A stretch of DNA of 37,595 nt from Desulfobaculum bizertense DSM 18034 (GCF_900167065.1 NZ_FUYA01000013.1:1-37595), one strand, 5' to 3'. Counted from the stretch's first letter, positions 1 to 9,021 are shown. Made by a program: numbers and translations. The notes: generated by a model not told the origin, from the letters alone.

Positions 1-329
1 ATTCAAACTTGGGTGAGAATGCGATAAGAAAGTCTTTCTCTTCTGCGAGTTGCCACCATTTTCTTTTTGAACGCTCGCGTTCAAAAAGAAAAACGGGTGA
101 ACAGGGCAAAAGAACACGCGTTCGGGAAATTCCCCTAGCTCAAAAAATACGGCTGATGGAGAGGAAAGCGAAGCTTTCATCCCATTCAGCCGTATTTTTT
201 GAGCGATAGCGGGATTCCCAAGGGCCTCGTCCTTGGGCGGGGTCAAGGGGCGGCGCCCCTTGCAGAGGTGCGGGGACAGAGTCCCCGCCCACCCTAGCGC
301 CCCTTGCAGGGCTTGGGGCAGCGCCCCAA
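1..329 (+). repeat. Multi-hairpin intergenic repeat, copy A (left-truncated by window start)
   Basis: First of six copies of a mosaic element built from inverted repeats in a fixed order. The window starts inside the fourth-module hairpin. Readable hairpins: 61-90 (TTCTTTTTGAACGC arms, 14 bp, loop TC), 138-204 (long stem with arm GCTCAAAAAATACGGCTGA), 217-237 (CCCAAGG/CCTTGGG), 244-262 (CAAGGGGC/GCCCCTTG), 270-288 (GCGGGGAC/GTCCCCGC) and 313-329 (TTGGGGC/GCCCCAA). The last hairpin lies 12 nt from the stop codon of the reverse-strand pat-like gene, so it sits at that gene's 3' end. Short reading frames here (for example 9-209) are accidental readings through hairpins. Confidence 0.9.
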
Positions 330-341
330 TAAAACAAGCAC

Positions 342-3017
342 TTATAAATCGCGAGAAAGTTCGAAAACGCCATCGTCGTAGTTCCGACTCACGGTGAATC
401 CGAGGGCGGTGGCGAGTGCGGCCATAGCGGAGTTGTCGATAAGGGTCTGCCCGATGATGCGGGCACAGCCGCGTGCGGCGGCATAGTCAATAAGCTTCTG
501 TAGGAGAATGCGCCCGAGTCCCTGCCGCTTGATGTCGGAGCGAATAATGATAGCGAATTCCATCTCCTGATTGTCGAGAGAGGTGGAGCCGCGGACAACG
601 CCGAGGGTCTCAGAGGCTTCGCGATCAATGGCGATGAAGGCCATTTCGCGATCGTAGTCAATTTGAGTGAGACGAATCATCTCGGCACGCGGGAGGGTCT
701 GAATCAGACCGAAAAAGCGAAAGCGGAGATCTTCTGCTGAAAGCTTTGCAATGAAATCCCAGTGCGCGGGTTCGTCCTCCGGAGTAATGGGACGAATGAG
801 AAGAGTCTTGCCAGAGCGAATCTGAATAAGCTGCTCAAGCTCACGAGGATAGGGGCGAATAGCGAGGGCGTCACTGGCGTCGAAATCGGCAAGAAGTGAA
901 GCACTGGCATCAAGGGCGAGAACGCCGTGATCGTCCACACAAAGGGGGTCAATCTGAATGTGCTGTAGCGTTGGAAGGTCGAGTAAAAGCTGGGAAAGTT
1001 TGCAAAGGGTGAGACAGAGTGCGGAAATGTCGAAGCGTGAATCGTCGAGAGGGAGAACGGCGGCGCGGGTGACGAGTTCGCGGGCGAGGGCCATGTTGAG
1101 AGGTGGGAGGGCAACGGCGGGAGAGTGAGACTGCGAGGGAAAGAGCGGGGCGAGAACGCGAGCGCGGCCACAACTGATGTACGGACCAAAGACGGGATCG
1201 TAATCAACATGAAGGGCAAGTTCGCGAGCTTTTGGACGGCGCCCCATACGCTGAACGATGTAGCCTTGAATGGCACAGTGAGGGGCCTCGTTGAGCACGC
1301 GATTGGGGAGAGATTTTGCAGCAGCTTTTACGGCCTCGGCAGAGTCGAGATCGAGAATGACACCGCCGACGCGGCTCTTGCAGGCGAGGTCAGGGGAGAG
1401 AATCTTGAGGGCGACGGGGAAGCCGAGTTCTTGAGCAATGCTGGCGGCTTCATCTGGAGTGCTGGCGGTTCTGGTTTCAATGATTGGGATGCGATAGGCG
1501 CGCAAAAGTTCCAGAACTGCGGCGAGAGGGAGCTGCCCTGTGCCGTGAGTCGCGATAACGCGCTGCGCTGCGTCGAGGTCTGGCTCGAATTCGGACGGGA
1601 GAGAGGCGGGGGTCTGAACGAGAAGCTCCTGATTCCGGCGATAATGAACAAGATTCAAATACGCACGAATAGCCTTGTCCGATGTCGCATAAATCGGGAG
1701 ACCTGCGGCGTTGAAAATTTCTTGAGCCTGGTCTGCATTTGCACCCCCGATCCAGCTGCAAAAGACGAGGCGGCGAGTGCGCTTTGCTGCTTTTGCCACG
1801 GCCTTGGCAATTTCACGACCGTCGGCGAGAGCTGAGGGGAAATGCATAACGAGAAGAGCGTCAATACCCTTTGCTTTCAGGAGAATTTTAACAGCCTGAG
1901 CATAGCGCTCTGGCGGGGCATTGGGTGACAGGGTGATGGGATTCCCGACACAGCCGTCGGCGCGACAGTTGAGCATGGGGGCGTCGCCATACAAGTCGCT
2001 GAGGGCAGCTTTTGTTTCGTCGGAAAGTTCGGCGAGTTTGCCACCACCTTCGATGAAGCGATCAAGGGTGAGGAGTCCGGGGCTGAGACCATTCACGAGA
2101 ATGGCGAGCCGCTCACCCTTGAGGGGTTTTGTTCTGGCGAGGGTTTCGACGCTGTCGAAGAGTGCCTCTGTATCGGAGACGCGGAGCATACCTGCTCTGC
2201 GGAACGCGGCGTCATACACGGCGTCGAGTCCAATGGGGCCGGAGGCGATGCGGGCGAGTTCCTTTCGAGCCTGTTCAGTCCGACCGGCCTTGAGCACGAT
2301 AACGGGTTTGCTTCTGGAGGCGGCACGGGCGGCAGACATAAAGTGGCGGGCGTTTTTAATGTCCTCAACATAGAGGAGGATGGCGCGGGTTTCAGGGTCT
2401 GCATTGAGGTAATCCAGCACAGTGCCGAAGCCAAAGTCGAGCTTGTCGCCGAGCGAAATAAAGTTTGAAAAGCCGAGCTGATTGCTCTGTGCCCAGTCGA
2501 GAATAGTTGTGAAAAGGGCGTCGGACTGTGTGACGAAAGCGATGCGTCCGGGTTGAGCGTCGCAGTGCGCGAGGCTGGCGTTGACTCCGGCTCGTGGGGT
2601 GAGGAATCCCATGCTCCCCGGACCGAGCAGGCGCATGCCTGTTTCACGTGAAGCAATCAGCATATCGTTTTCGATGCGCGCTTTGTCTTCGGGGAGGAGT
2701 TCGGAAAAACCACAGCCCAGTACGACAGCACCTGCAACACCACGCTGCCCAAGTGCTCGAATGTATTGGGGAAGACTCTCTGGCTCAGAGCACAGTATCG
2801 CTAGGTCCGGCGTCGTCGGAAGCGTGTCGATATTCTTGAATACCGGAAGCCCCCCAAGCTCTGTGAGCCTTTCGTGTATCGGAAGTATCGGCCCAATAAA
2901 CTGGGATTCCCGTATGTTTTTGAGGAGTACCGGCCCCGGCGTGCCTTCCTCTTCGGTCGCCCCAACAAGCGCTATGGATGTGGGACGGAACATCGTGTGC
3001 AAGTGTGCTAAGTTCAT
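342..3017 (-). CDS. pat: Pat-type protein acetyltransferase: degenerate NDP-forming acyl-CoA synthetase fused to GNAT domain
   Basis: Large protein (891 aa) with a CoA-binding Rossmann domain (about residues 9-105), succinyl-CoA ligase-like domains (about 150-480), an ATP-grasp domain (about 495-700) and a C-terminal GNAT acetyltransferase (about 735-885, acetyl-CoA loop KRQGLG near 831). In NDP-forming acetyl-CoA synthetases the segment near residue 258 reads SHTGALAG with the phosphorylated histidine. Here it reads ASGPIG and the histidine is absent, so synthetase activity is unlikely. This layout is that of Salmonella Pat, which acetylates and inactivates acetyl-CoA synthetase. The gene is divergent from acs, which supports that role. 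The start at 3017 has a GAGG about 7-8 nt upstream; residue 9 (ATG at 2993) is an alternative. Exact substrate is inferred. Confidence 0.85.
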   Translation of the reverse strand: MNLAHLHTMFRPTSIALVGATEEEGTPGPVLLKNIRESQFIGPILPIHERLTELGGLPVFKNIDTLPTTPDLAILCSEPESLPQYIRALGQRGVAGAVVLGCGFSELLPEDKARIENDMLIASRETGMRLLGPGSMGFLTPRAGVNASLAHCDAQPGRIAFVTQSDALFTTILDWAQSNQLGFSNFISLGDKLDFGFGTVLDYLNADPETRAILLYVEDIKNARHFMSAARAASRSKPVIVLKAGRTEQARKELARIASGPIGLDAVYDAAFRRAGMLRVSDTEALFDSVETLARTKPLKGERLAILVNGLSPGLLTLDRFIEGGGKLAELSDETKAALSDLYGDAPMLNCRADGCVGNPITLSPNAPPERYAQAVKILLKAKGIDALLVMHFPSALADGREIAKAVAKAAKRTRRLVFCSWIGGANADQAQEIFNAAGLPIYATSDKAIRAYLNLVHYRRNQELLVQTPASLPSEFEPDLDAAQRVIATHGTGQLPLAAVLELLRAYRIPIIETRTASTPDEAASIAQELGFPVALKILSPDLACKSRVGGVILDLDSAEAVKAAAKSLPNRVLNEAPHCAIQGYIVQRMGRRPKARELALHVDYDPVFGPYISCGRARVLAPLFPSQSHSPAVALPPLNMALARELVTRAAVLPLDDSRFDISALCLTLCKLSQLLLDLPTLQHIQIDPLCVDDHGVLALDASASLLADFDASDALAIRPYPRELEQLIQIRSGKTLLIRPITPEDEPAHWDFIAKLSAEDLRFRFFGLIQTLPRAEMIRLTQIDYDREMAFIAIDREASETLGVVRGSTSLDNQEMEFAIIIRSDIKRQGLGRILLQKLIDYAAARGCARIIGQTLIDNSAMAALATALGFTVSRNYDDGVFELSRDL

Positions 3018-3240
3018 TCGCAGTACGCCTCGTGCTCTCTCGTTGCCTGTCTTAACGCGCTCTCTTACCTGTCTTTCGATCCGTGGATGCCGCGCTACTT
3101 CTGTGTTCCTCTATTGCAGTAGCTTTGCCTTGCTCTGCTCTGACGCTGTTTTATCACGAAAACTTACAGCTCCGCAAAAAAAAGATGACAGCATCATAAC
3201 TTAGAATGTACCACTATGAGAGGATGGGATACACTTTGAG

Positions 3241-3272
3241 CGATTGTGTCGCTCTGTATCGATTGTGTTGCG
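3241..3272 (+). promoter_or_regulatory. Direct repeat upstream of acs, possible operator
   Basis: Two near-identical copies of CGATTGTGT(C/T)GC lie at 3241-3252 and 3260-3271, a 19-bp period, about 33-64 nt before the acs start codon. Tandem sites of this kind in a divergent promoter region often bind a regulator of one or both genes. No clear sigma70 promoter was identified nearby; CATAAT at 3278-3283 could be a -10. The function is inferred. Confidence 0.35.
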
Positions 3273-3304
3273 CTTTTCATAATACAGATTAACAGGGGGT
3301 ATCG

Positions 3305-5287
3305 ATGAGTGACGAGATGAAAATCCAGACCATGATGCATGAACAACGGGTGTTTGAACCATCAACCAATGGTTCCAAAGACGCGCATGTGCCTGATATG
3401 GATGCCTATGAAGCGCTTTACAAACAGTCGATGGATGATCCTGAGAGCTTTTGGATGCAAAGAACTCAGGAACTTCTGGACTGGAAAACCTCTCCAGAAA
3501 CCGCTTTGGAATGGGACTTTAGTATCCCGGAAATCAAATGGTTTCAGGGAGGAACCCTTAACGCGTCCTACAACTGCCTTGACCGCCATCTCGAAAATGG
3601 CCGCAGGAACAAGGCCGCGCTTATCTGGCAGGGCGAGCCAGATGAGGATGTGCGCGTCTTTACCTATCAGATGTTGCATTCGGAAGTCTGTGCCTTTGCC
3701 AACGTGTTGCGCAGCCGGGGAGTAAAAAAAGGCGATACAGTGGCTCTGTACATGCCTATGATTCCTGAACTCCCCATCGCCATGCTTGCGTGTGCCCGTA
3801 TTGGTGCCATCCATTCTGTTGTCTTTGCTGGCTTTTCTGCAATGAGCCTCCAGAACAGAATTCAGGACTGCGAGGCAAAAATCCTCGTGACTGCCGATGC
3901 CGTTTTGCGCGCTGGGCGGACTATCCCGCTGAAGCCCAACGCTGACGAGGCCTTGGCCGCCTGCCCCACAGTGAAGCAGTGTATTGTGGTCAGCCGCGCC
4001 GGTCTCGACGTCGACATGAAACCCGAAAGAGACTGCTGGTGGCATGACTGTCTTACTGACAGCATGCATTCTGAATGCTCGCCAGAAGTCATGGATGCCG
4101 AGGACCCTCTCTTTATTCTCTACACCTCAGGCTCCACAGGAAAACCAAAAGGCGTTGTTCACACAACAGGTGGCTATCTGACCTATGCGGCCAGCACTAC
4201 CCAGCAGGTCTTTGACCTCAAGGATAACGACGTCTACTGGTGCACCGCCGACTGTGGCTGGATCACCGGGCACAGTTACATCGTCTATGGCCCTCTCTGT
4301 CTTGGCGGTACCTCTCTCATGTTTGAGGGCGTTCCGTCGTGGCCAGCTCCTGACCGTTTTTGGCAGATTGTTGAGAAGTTTGGCGTCAATATCTTCTACA
4401 CCGCACCAACCGTCATTCGTGCGCTCATGCGCGAAGGTGTGGAGTGGACCCGGCGTCACGACCTCTCTTCCTTGCGCGTTTTGGGGTCCGTTGGCGAGCC
4501 TATTAACCCCGAAGCGTGGATTTGGTATCTCGAGCACATTGGGCATGGGAAACTTCCCATTGTGGACACCTGGTGGCAAACAGAGACTGGCGGCATTATG
4601 ATTTCCGCCATGCCCGCTGCAACGCCACTCAAACCCGGTTCCGCAACGCTTCCGCTCCCCGGTGTCGACATCGCTATCGTTGACGACAACGGCAACGAAG
4701 CTCCACCCAATCAGGGCGGGCATCTCGTTGTGCGAAAGCCTTGGCCCGGTATGCTTCGCGGTGTCTGGAAGAATCCAGAGCGTTTTAAGGAAACGTATTT
4801 CAGCCGCTTCCCCGGTATGTATGAGGCTGGCGATGGCGCTCGGCGTGACGATGATGGCTATTTTTGGGTCATGGGGCGTCTCGACGACGTTATCAATGTC
4901 TCCGGCCATCGCATGGGGACTGCTGAGATTGAATCCGCACTGGTTGCGCATCCCGCTGTCGCGGAGGCCGCCGTTGTCGGCATGCCCCACGACGTGAAAG
5001 GCGAAACCATTTATGCCTACGTCATTCTCGGCGCTGACGAAGAAGAAAGCGACGAGCTGATGAAAGAACTGCGCGTCTGGGTTCGAAAAGAAATTGGACC
5101 CATTGCCGCACCTGAATTCATTCAGTTTGCCGATGAATTACCCAAAACCCGCAGTGGCAAAATCATGCGCCGCGTCTTACGCAAAATCGCCGCCGGTATT
5201 CGCGACGAGTTCGGCGATACCTCCACCCTCGCAGACCCCGGTGTCATCATCGACCTGCAGGACGGTCGCGACGATATGTTGTCATAA
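3305..5287 (+). CDS. acs: Acetyl-CoA synthetase (AMP-forming)
   Basis: Activates acetate with ATP to acetyl-AMP and then acetyl-CoA in the cytoplasm. At 660 aa it has the normal Acs length. Visible motifs are the ATP-binding loop YTSGSTGKPKG, the adenylate motif DTWWQTETGG, the hinge region GRLDDVINVSGHRMGTAE, and the C-terminal PKTRSGKIMRR whose lysine is residue 619. This lysine corresponds to the catalytic residue that Pat acetylates in Salmonella Acs (K609). The start ATG is preceded by AGGGGG with about 6 nt spacing. The gene is alone in its transcription unit, divergent from pat, and followed 22 nt later by hairpins of repeat copy B, which probably end its transcript. Confidence 0.96.
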   Translation: MSDEMKIQTMMHEQRVFEPSTNGSKDAHVPDMDAYEALYKQSMDDPESFWMQRTQELLDWKTSPETALEWDFSIPEIKWFQGGTLNASYNCLDRHLENGRRNKAALIWQGEPDEDVRVFTYQMLHSEVCAFANVLRSRGVKKGDTVALYMPMIPELPIAMLACARIGAIHSVVFAGFSAMSLQNRIQDCEAKILVTADAVLRAGRTIPLKPNADEALAACPTVKQCIVVSRAGLDVDMKPERDCWWHDCLTDSMHSECSPEVMDAEDPLFILYTSGSTGKPKGVVHTTGGYLTYAASTTQQVFDLKDNDVYWCTADCGWITGHSYIVYGPLCLGGTSLMFEGVPSWPAPDRFWQIVEKFGVNIFYTAPTVIRALMREGVEWTRRHDLSSLRVLGSVGEPINPEAWIWYLEHIGHGKLPIVDTWWQTETGGIMISAMPAATPLKPGSATLPLPGVDIAIVDDNGNEAPPNQGGHLVVRKPWPGMLRGVWKNPERFKETYFSRFPGMYEAGDGARRDDDGYFWVMGRLDDVINVSGHRMGTAEIESALVAHPAVAEAAVVGMPHDVKGETIYAYVILGADEEESDELMKELRVWVRKEIGPIAAPEFIQFADELPKTRSGKIMRRVLRKIAAGIRDEFGDTSTLADPGVIIDLQDGRDDMLS

Positions 5288-5309
5288 GCAGTAAGTGTGG
5301 TTGCGGGGT

Positions 5310-5704
5310 ACGAGACTTCGTCTCGTGCTTTGCAAGAGGCGCGTGGGTGGGGTAACGAGACTCTGTCTCGTGCTCTGCAAGGGGCGCCGCCCCTTGACCC
5401 CGCCCAAGGACGAGGCCCTTGGGAATCCCGCTTTCGCTAAAAAAATGGGCTGAATGGGATGAAAGCTTTGCTTTCCTCTCCATCAGCCCTTTTTTTAGCT
5501 AGTGGGCGTTTCCCGTATGCGTATTCTTTTTGAACGCTTACGTTCAAAAAGGAAATGGTGGCGAATTCGCAGAAGAGAAAGAAGCTCTCGACGTTATGCC
5601 CAACAAGTTTGAATTTCATTCACGCGAAGCGTGGATGGAATTCAAACTCGCTGAGGATACGTAAGGGAATCATTCCCTTACGCGGGGTCCGGGGCTGGCC
5701 CCGG
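5310..5704 (-). repeat. Multi-hairpin intergenic repeat, copy B
   Basis: Reverse-oriented copy between acs and the ABC importer. Hairpins: 5310-5326 and 5355-5371 (ACGAGAC/GTCTCGT), 5378-5396 (CAAGGGGC family), 5403-5423 (CCCAAGG/CCTTGGG), 5436-5499 (long stem, GCTAAAAAAA arm and GGGCTGA core), 5525-5551 (CTTTTTGAACG arm), 5608-5646 (TTTGAATT/AATTCAAA), 5660-5682 (CGTAAGGGAA-N3-TTCCCTTACG) and 5689-5704 (CCGGGG/CCCCGG). The order is the mirror image of copies A, C, E and F. An open frame from 5555 runs through it into the binding-protein gene but is not the true start. Confidence 0.9.
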
Positions 5705-5863
5705 TTTGTTTTTCTTCGCGTGGGGGAGGAGGGCTGTTGTTGCATGGGCGGCTTGTCTTTGGTATTTGCAACTGTCTTAGACTGGTATTTTGGATTCCGT
5801 AGGGGAATATGGGAAAACCGTTTAACTGCCTGTAGGGGTAAAGAGGCACGAGGAGAACAGGAC
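5705..5863 (+). other. Leader region of the amino-acid ABC importer
   Basis: This 159-nt stretch between repeat copy B and the binding-protein start must hold the importer promoter unless transcripts come through copy B. No convincing -35/-10 pair was found. A small hairpin, ATTCC-GTAG-GGGAAT, is visible near 5792-5807. I recognise no known riboswitch. Confidence 0.4.
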
Positions 5864-6619
5864 ATGGGTAAGAAGCTTTTTGCTTGTATGCTCGGCATGT
5901 TGTTGACTGCAATGCTTGCAACTGGAGCTATTGCAGGGGACAAGAAAGTGTATGTAAATGGCATTGACTTTGGTTTTCCGCCGTTTGGGTACATTGACAA
6001 ACATGGAGAGCCAGCTGGTTTTGATGTTGATTCTGTGAATTGGATTGCGGAGAAAATGGGCTTTGAAGTCCGACATCAGCCCATGGACTGGGACGGCATT
6101 ATTCCTGCGTTGAATGCTGGCAAGCTTGATTTTATTGCTTGTGGCATGAGTGCGACGGATGAGCGCCGCAAGGTTGTCGCTTTTACAAACCCGTATTATG
6201 AGGTCACGCAGGTGCTGGTCGTGAACAAGAATGACGACAGCACTTTTAAAGAGATGTTCACCTCTGGTAAGGTGATCGGAGCACAGCGTGGCACGCCGAG
6301 CGCAAAATATCTTGATGAGCTTTCCAAGAAGGAAGGCATGGACTTCAAGGTAAAGAAATATGATTCCACAGACCTGTCGATGCAGGACCTGCCTATTGGT
6401 CGAATTGACGCATCAGCAATGGACAGCACGATTGCCTATGAAATGATGCGCAATCTGCCGTGTAAGGTTGTGGGAACTCTTGATGTTGATAAAGACGTGT
6501 ACGCTTATGCATTCCGCAAGGGTGACACGGAGCTTGAGAAGAAGCTCAACGAAGGACTGAAGCAGCTTATGGCCGATCCGTACTGGGAGGAGCTGAAAGC
6601 AAAGTGGAACATCCACTAG
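5864..6619 (+). CDS. Polar amino-acid ABC transporter, periplasmic substrate-binding protein
   Basis: Family 3 solute-binding protein of 251 aa. An N-terminal signal peptide (MGKKLF, a hydrophobic stretch, cleavage probably after ATGAIA) sends it to the periplasm. It has the family pattern: GFPPFGYID followed by GFDVDSVNWIAEKMG near the N-terminus, and MDWDGIIPALNAGKLDF with a TDERRK segment in the middle. The start at 5864 is chosen because AGGAGAA lies just upstream and the signal peptide begins there; the frame stays open to 5555 through a repeat, which is not coding. It is the first gene of a four-gene importer operon. The substrate is probably a polar or basic amino acid, but cannot be fixed by reading. 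Confidence 0.93.
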   Translation: MGKKLFACMLGMLLTAMLATGAIAGDKKVYVNGIDFGFPPFGYIDKHGEPAGFDVDSVNWIAEKMGFEVRHQPMDWDGIIPALNAGKLDFIACGMSATDERRKVVAFTNPYYEVTQVLVVNKNDDSTFKEMFTSGKVIGAQRGTPSAKYLDELSKKEGMDFKVKKYDSTDLSMQDLPIGRIDASAMDSTIAYEMMRNLPCKVVGTLDVDKDVYAYAFRKGDTELEKKLNEGLKQLMADPYWEELKAKWNIH

Positions 6620-6643
6620 GTCGTTCGTACGACGAAATCTTGG

Positions 6644-6675
6644 GCCGTCCGGTTGTTGTCTGACATCCGGGCGGC
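6644..6675 (+). terminator. Intra-operon hairpin, probable partial terminator
   Basis: GCCGTCCGG (6644-6652) pairs with CCGGGCGGC (6667-6675), with one G-U pair, followed by TTTGTCCTTTT. It lies between the binding-protein stop and the first permease. Weak terminators at this place are common in ABC importers and give more binding protein than membrane components. Confidence 0.6.
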
Positions 6676-6703
6676 TTTGTCCTTTTAGTAAAGTGGTATA
6701 AAA

Positions 6704-7417
6704 ATGGATTTCACGCAGGCTTTTGCAGCCATCTGGGATGCCTTGCCGTATCTTCTTTCTGGGATATGGTGGACGATTGGCCTTGTTTTCAGCGCCATGT
6801 TGCTGGGGCTGTGCATTGGGGTCCCAATGGCAGTTGGGCAAGTCTATGGATCTCGGCCAGTCAAAAGATTTGTGAGTTTTTATGTCTGGCTGTTCCGCGG
6901 CATTCCTATTCTGGTGATGCTTTACCTGTTCTATTTTGGCATTTTGGCCTACCTGACGGAAATTTTCCCTGTTCTGCGCGTTATTGGGCTGGATACGGCC
7001 TTTGCTGCTGCGGTGATTGTGCTGGGGCTGACGACGGGTTCGTACCAGTCACAGATTTTTCGTGGTGCGATTCAGGCATTGCCAGAGGGGCAGATGAAAG
7101 CTGCGCTGGCGCTTGGAATGAGCGAGCGGACGGCTATCTGGACCATTGTGCTGCCGCAGGCAATGCGCATGGCCATTCCGGGCTGGTCGAATGAGTATTC
7201 GATTATTCTGAAAGACTCGGCGCTTGCTTTTGTTATTGGCGTTGCGGAACTGATGTCCCGAACGCGTTCCGTGGCATCGACGACACACCAGCCGCTTCCG
7301 CTGGCACTGTTTGCAGGTGCACTTTTTCTTGTTCTGACGTGGGTGGGGCTGAAAATGCTGCGCCGACTTGAAAATAAAGTACGAATTCCGGGGTACTCCC
7401 GAGAGGGTTCATTTTAA
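6704..7417 (+). CDS. Polar amino-acid ABC transporter, permease (first)
   Basis: Inner-membrane subunit of 237 aa of the HisM/GlnP type, with about five hydrophobic segments. The cytoplasmic coupling loop is clear: ALPEGQMKAALALGMSE followed by IVLPQAMRMAIPG, the EAA signature that docks onto the ATPase. It follows the binding-protein gene and overlaps the ATPase gene by one base (TAATG), so translation is coupled. A second, distinct permease lies after the ATPase, so the channel is probably a heterodimer. Confidence 0.93.
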   Translation: MDFTQAFAAIWDALPYLLSGIWWTIGLVFSAMLLGLCIGVPMAVGQVYGSRPVKRFVSFYVWLFRGIPILVMLYLFYFGILAYLTEIFPVLRVIGLDTAFAAAVIVLGLTTGSYQSQIFRGAIQALPEGQMKAALALGMSERTAIWTIVLPQAMRMAIPGWSNEYSIILKDSALAFVIGVAELMSRTRSVASTTHQPLPLALFAGALFLVLTWVGLKMLRRLENKVRIPGYSREGSF

Positions 7418-8178
7418 TGTCTGATACGTCTGTTTTGCGCATTGAGGGATTGAATAAGTCCTTTGGAGAAAACTACGTGCTGAAAGACGCGTCTCTGACG
7501 CTCAAGCGCGGTGAGCTGAAGGTGCTTATTGGTCCTTCTGGCGGTGGCAAATCCACTTTGCTCCAGTGTATGAATTTTTTGATTCCCCCGGACACGGGTC
7601 GTTTTTGGCTCAACGGGCAGGAAGTGGACCCTTCGGACAAAAAGTCGCTGTATAGCTATCGGCAGAAAGTTGGGATGATTTTTCAGGACTTTAATCTGTT
7701 CGATCATCTGAGTGCTGTTGAGAATGTGCGTATTGCACTGGTGAAGGTCCTTGGCATGAGCAAAAAGGATGCGATGGACCGGGCGATGGCAGAGCTTGAG
7801 CGCGTCGGCATGGCTGGCCGCGCCAACCTGTATCCTGCACAGCTGTCTGGTGGTCAGAAGCAGCGTGTTTCCATTGCCCGTGCGCTGGCGATGGACCCTG
7901 AGGTCCTGCTTTTGGACGAGCCGACGTCTGCGCTTGACCCTGAGCTTATTGGTGAAGTGCTCACGGTTATTCGTGATCTGTCGCAGGCGGGCATGACGAT
8001 GATTATGGCCACCCACCAGATTACCTTCTCGTCGCAGCTTGCTGACGAATTTATTTTTATGCAGCAGGGTCGCATCATTGAGCAGGGAAGCCCGAAAGAG
8101 CTTTTGGCTGCTGGTGTGGAAAGCCGCACGCAGGAATTCTGCTCCAAGATCAATGAACTCACAGGGGAGCCTGTCTAA
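7417..8178 (+). CDS. Polar amino-acid ABC transporter, ATP-binding protein
   Basis: ATPase of 253 aa of the GlnQ/HisP class that drives the importer. Walker A is GPSGGGKST (about residues 39-47), the Q loop is MIFQDFNLF, the ABC signature is LSGGQKQR and Walker B is LLLDEPTSALD. The switch histidine is in MATHQITF, where GlnQ usually has THE. The gene starts on the last base of the upstream permease stop and its own stop touches the next ATG directly, so all four genes form one tightly packed operon. Confidence 0.95.
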   Translation: MSDTSVLRIEGLNKSFGENYVLKDASLTLKRGELKVLIGPSGGGKSTLLQCMNFLIPPDTGRFWLNGQEVDPSDKKSLYSYRQKVGMIFQDFNLFDHLSAVENVRIALVKVLGMSKKDAMDRAMAELERVGMAGRANLYPAQLSGGQKQRVSIARALAMDPEVLLLDEPTSALDPELIGEVLTVIRDLSQAGMTMIMATHQITFSSQLADEFIFMQQGRIIEQGSPKELLAAGVESRTQEFCSKINELTGEPV

Positions 8179-8871
8179 ATGGATGCGTTCCTGCAATTTG
8201 TGATGGAGCGGGTTGCACCGGGCCTGAATCTTGGGCTTTTGGTCAGCCTCAAGCTCATTATCCCGGCGTCGTGCCTTGGCGTGATCTTTGGTGTGATTAC
8301 GGGCACGGTTCGCGTGTACGGTCCTCGCCCTGTGCGCTGGCTTGCGGACTCCTACGTCACGCTGTTTCGCGGGACGCCGCTCGTTGTTCAGCTGTATTTC
8401 TGGTACTTTGCGCTGCCGTATTTCAATATTGGGTCCTTCCGAATTGTTCTGGATCCGGTAGAGGCCTCAATTATTGGCTTCTTCATGTGCAGTGCCGCAT
8501 ACCAGTCCGAATACGTCCGCATGGGGCTTATGTCGATCAAGGCGGGGCAGATCAAGGCTGCGCAGGCTCTTGGAATGACGCCTTTTCAGACCATTGTGAA
8601 CGTCGTGTTGCCGCAGGCAGTTCGGCGCGCGCTGCCCGGCTGCGGAAACGAAATTATTTACCTCATCAAATACTCATCCCTCGCGTCCATCATTACGGTG
8701 AACGAACTCACAGGTGCCGGTAGGGAAATTGCGAAGGCAACCTGGCGGAATATAGAAGTCTTCTCCGTTGTCGGACTCTATTATCTGCTTATCGTGACCG
8801 TTGCGACGTGGATATTGAAAAAGATTGAGGAAAAAACTGCTATTCCTGGCTTTAACAAGTCAAGAGAGTAG
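8179..8871 (+). CDS. Polar amino-acid ABC transporter, permease (second)
   Basis: Inner-membrane protein of 230 aa of the same family as the first permease, but clearly different in sequence. The EAA loop reads IKAGQIKAAQALGMTP followed by VVLPQAVRRALPG. TLFRGTPLVVQLYFWYF, with the family's R-G-T-P-L pattern, is also present. The ATG follows the ATPase stop without a gap. A strong terminator follows at 8894-8940, so this is the last gene of the importer operon. Confidence 0.93.
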   Translation: MDAFLQFVMERVAPGLNLGLLVSLKLIIPASCLGVIFGVITGTVRVYGPRPVRWLADSYVTLFRGTPLVVQLYFWYFALPYFNIGSFRIVLDPVEASIIGFFMCSAAYQSEYVRMGLMSIKAGQIKAAQALGMTPFQTIVNVVLPQAVRRALPGCGNEIIYLIKYSSLASIITVNELTGAGREIAKATWRNIEVFSVVGLYYLLIVTVATWILKKIEEKTAIPGFNKSRE

Positions 8872-8893
8872 ATCACGCATTCACGCGTCATGT

Positions 8894-8940
8894 GTTCCGT
8901 CTCGTGCTTTCCCTGCTGCACGGGGCGGAACCTTTTTTTT
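8894..8940 (+). terminator. Intrinsic terminator of the ABC importer operon
   Basis: A stem of GTTCCG-TCTC-GTGC (8894-8907) with GCAC-GGGG-CGGAAC (8918-8931), where TCTC/GGGG uses two G-U pairs, is followed by C and eight Ts. It lies 22 nt after the last permease stop. Confidence 0.85.
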
Positions 8941-9021
8941 GCACAACTGTTCTTTATTCTGCCCATTGTTGGCGCGAGCTGATAGAGTGAAAGGAGAGAG
9001 TTCTTTTCATGGAGCGCTGGC

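Noticed and set aside
1-329. CRISPR array or insertion sequence as explanation for the repeats
   Set aside because: The units are not short repeats with unique spacers, and no transposase or flanking target duplication is visible; the copies are mosaics of hairpins.
5555-5863. N-terminal extension of the binding-protein gene through repeat copy B
   Set aside because: It reads through palindromic repeat sequence, and the signal peptide with a good ribosome binding site begins at 5864.
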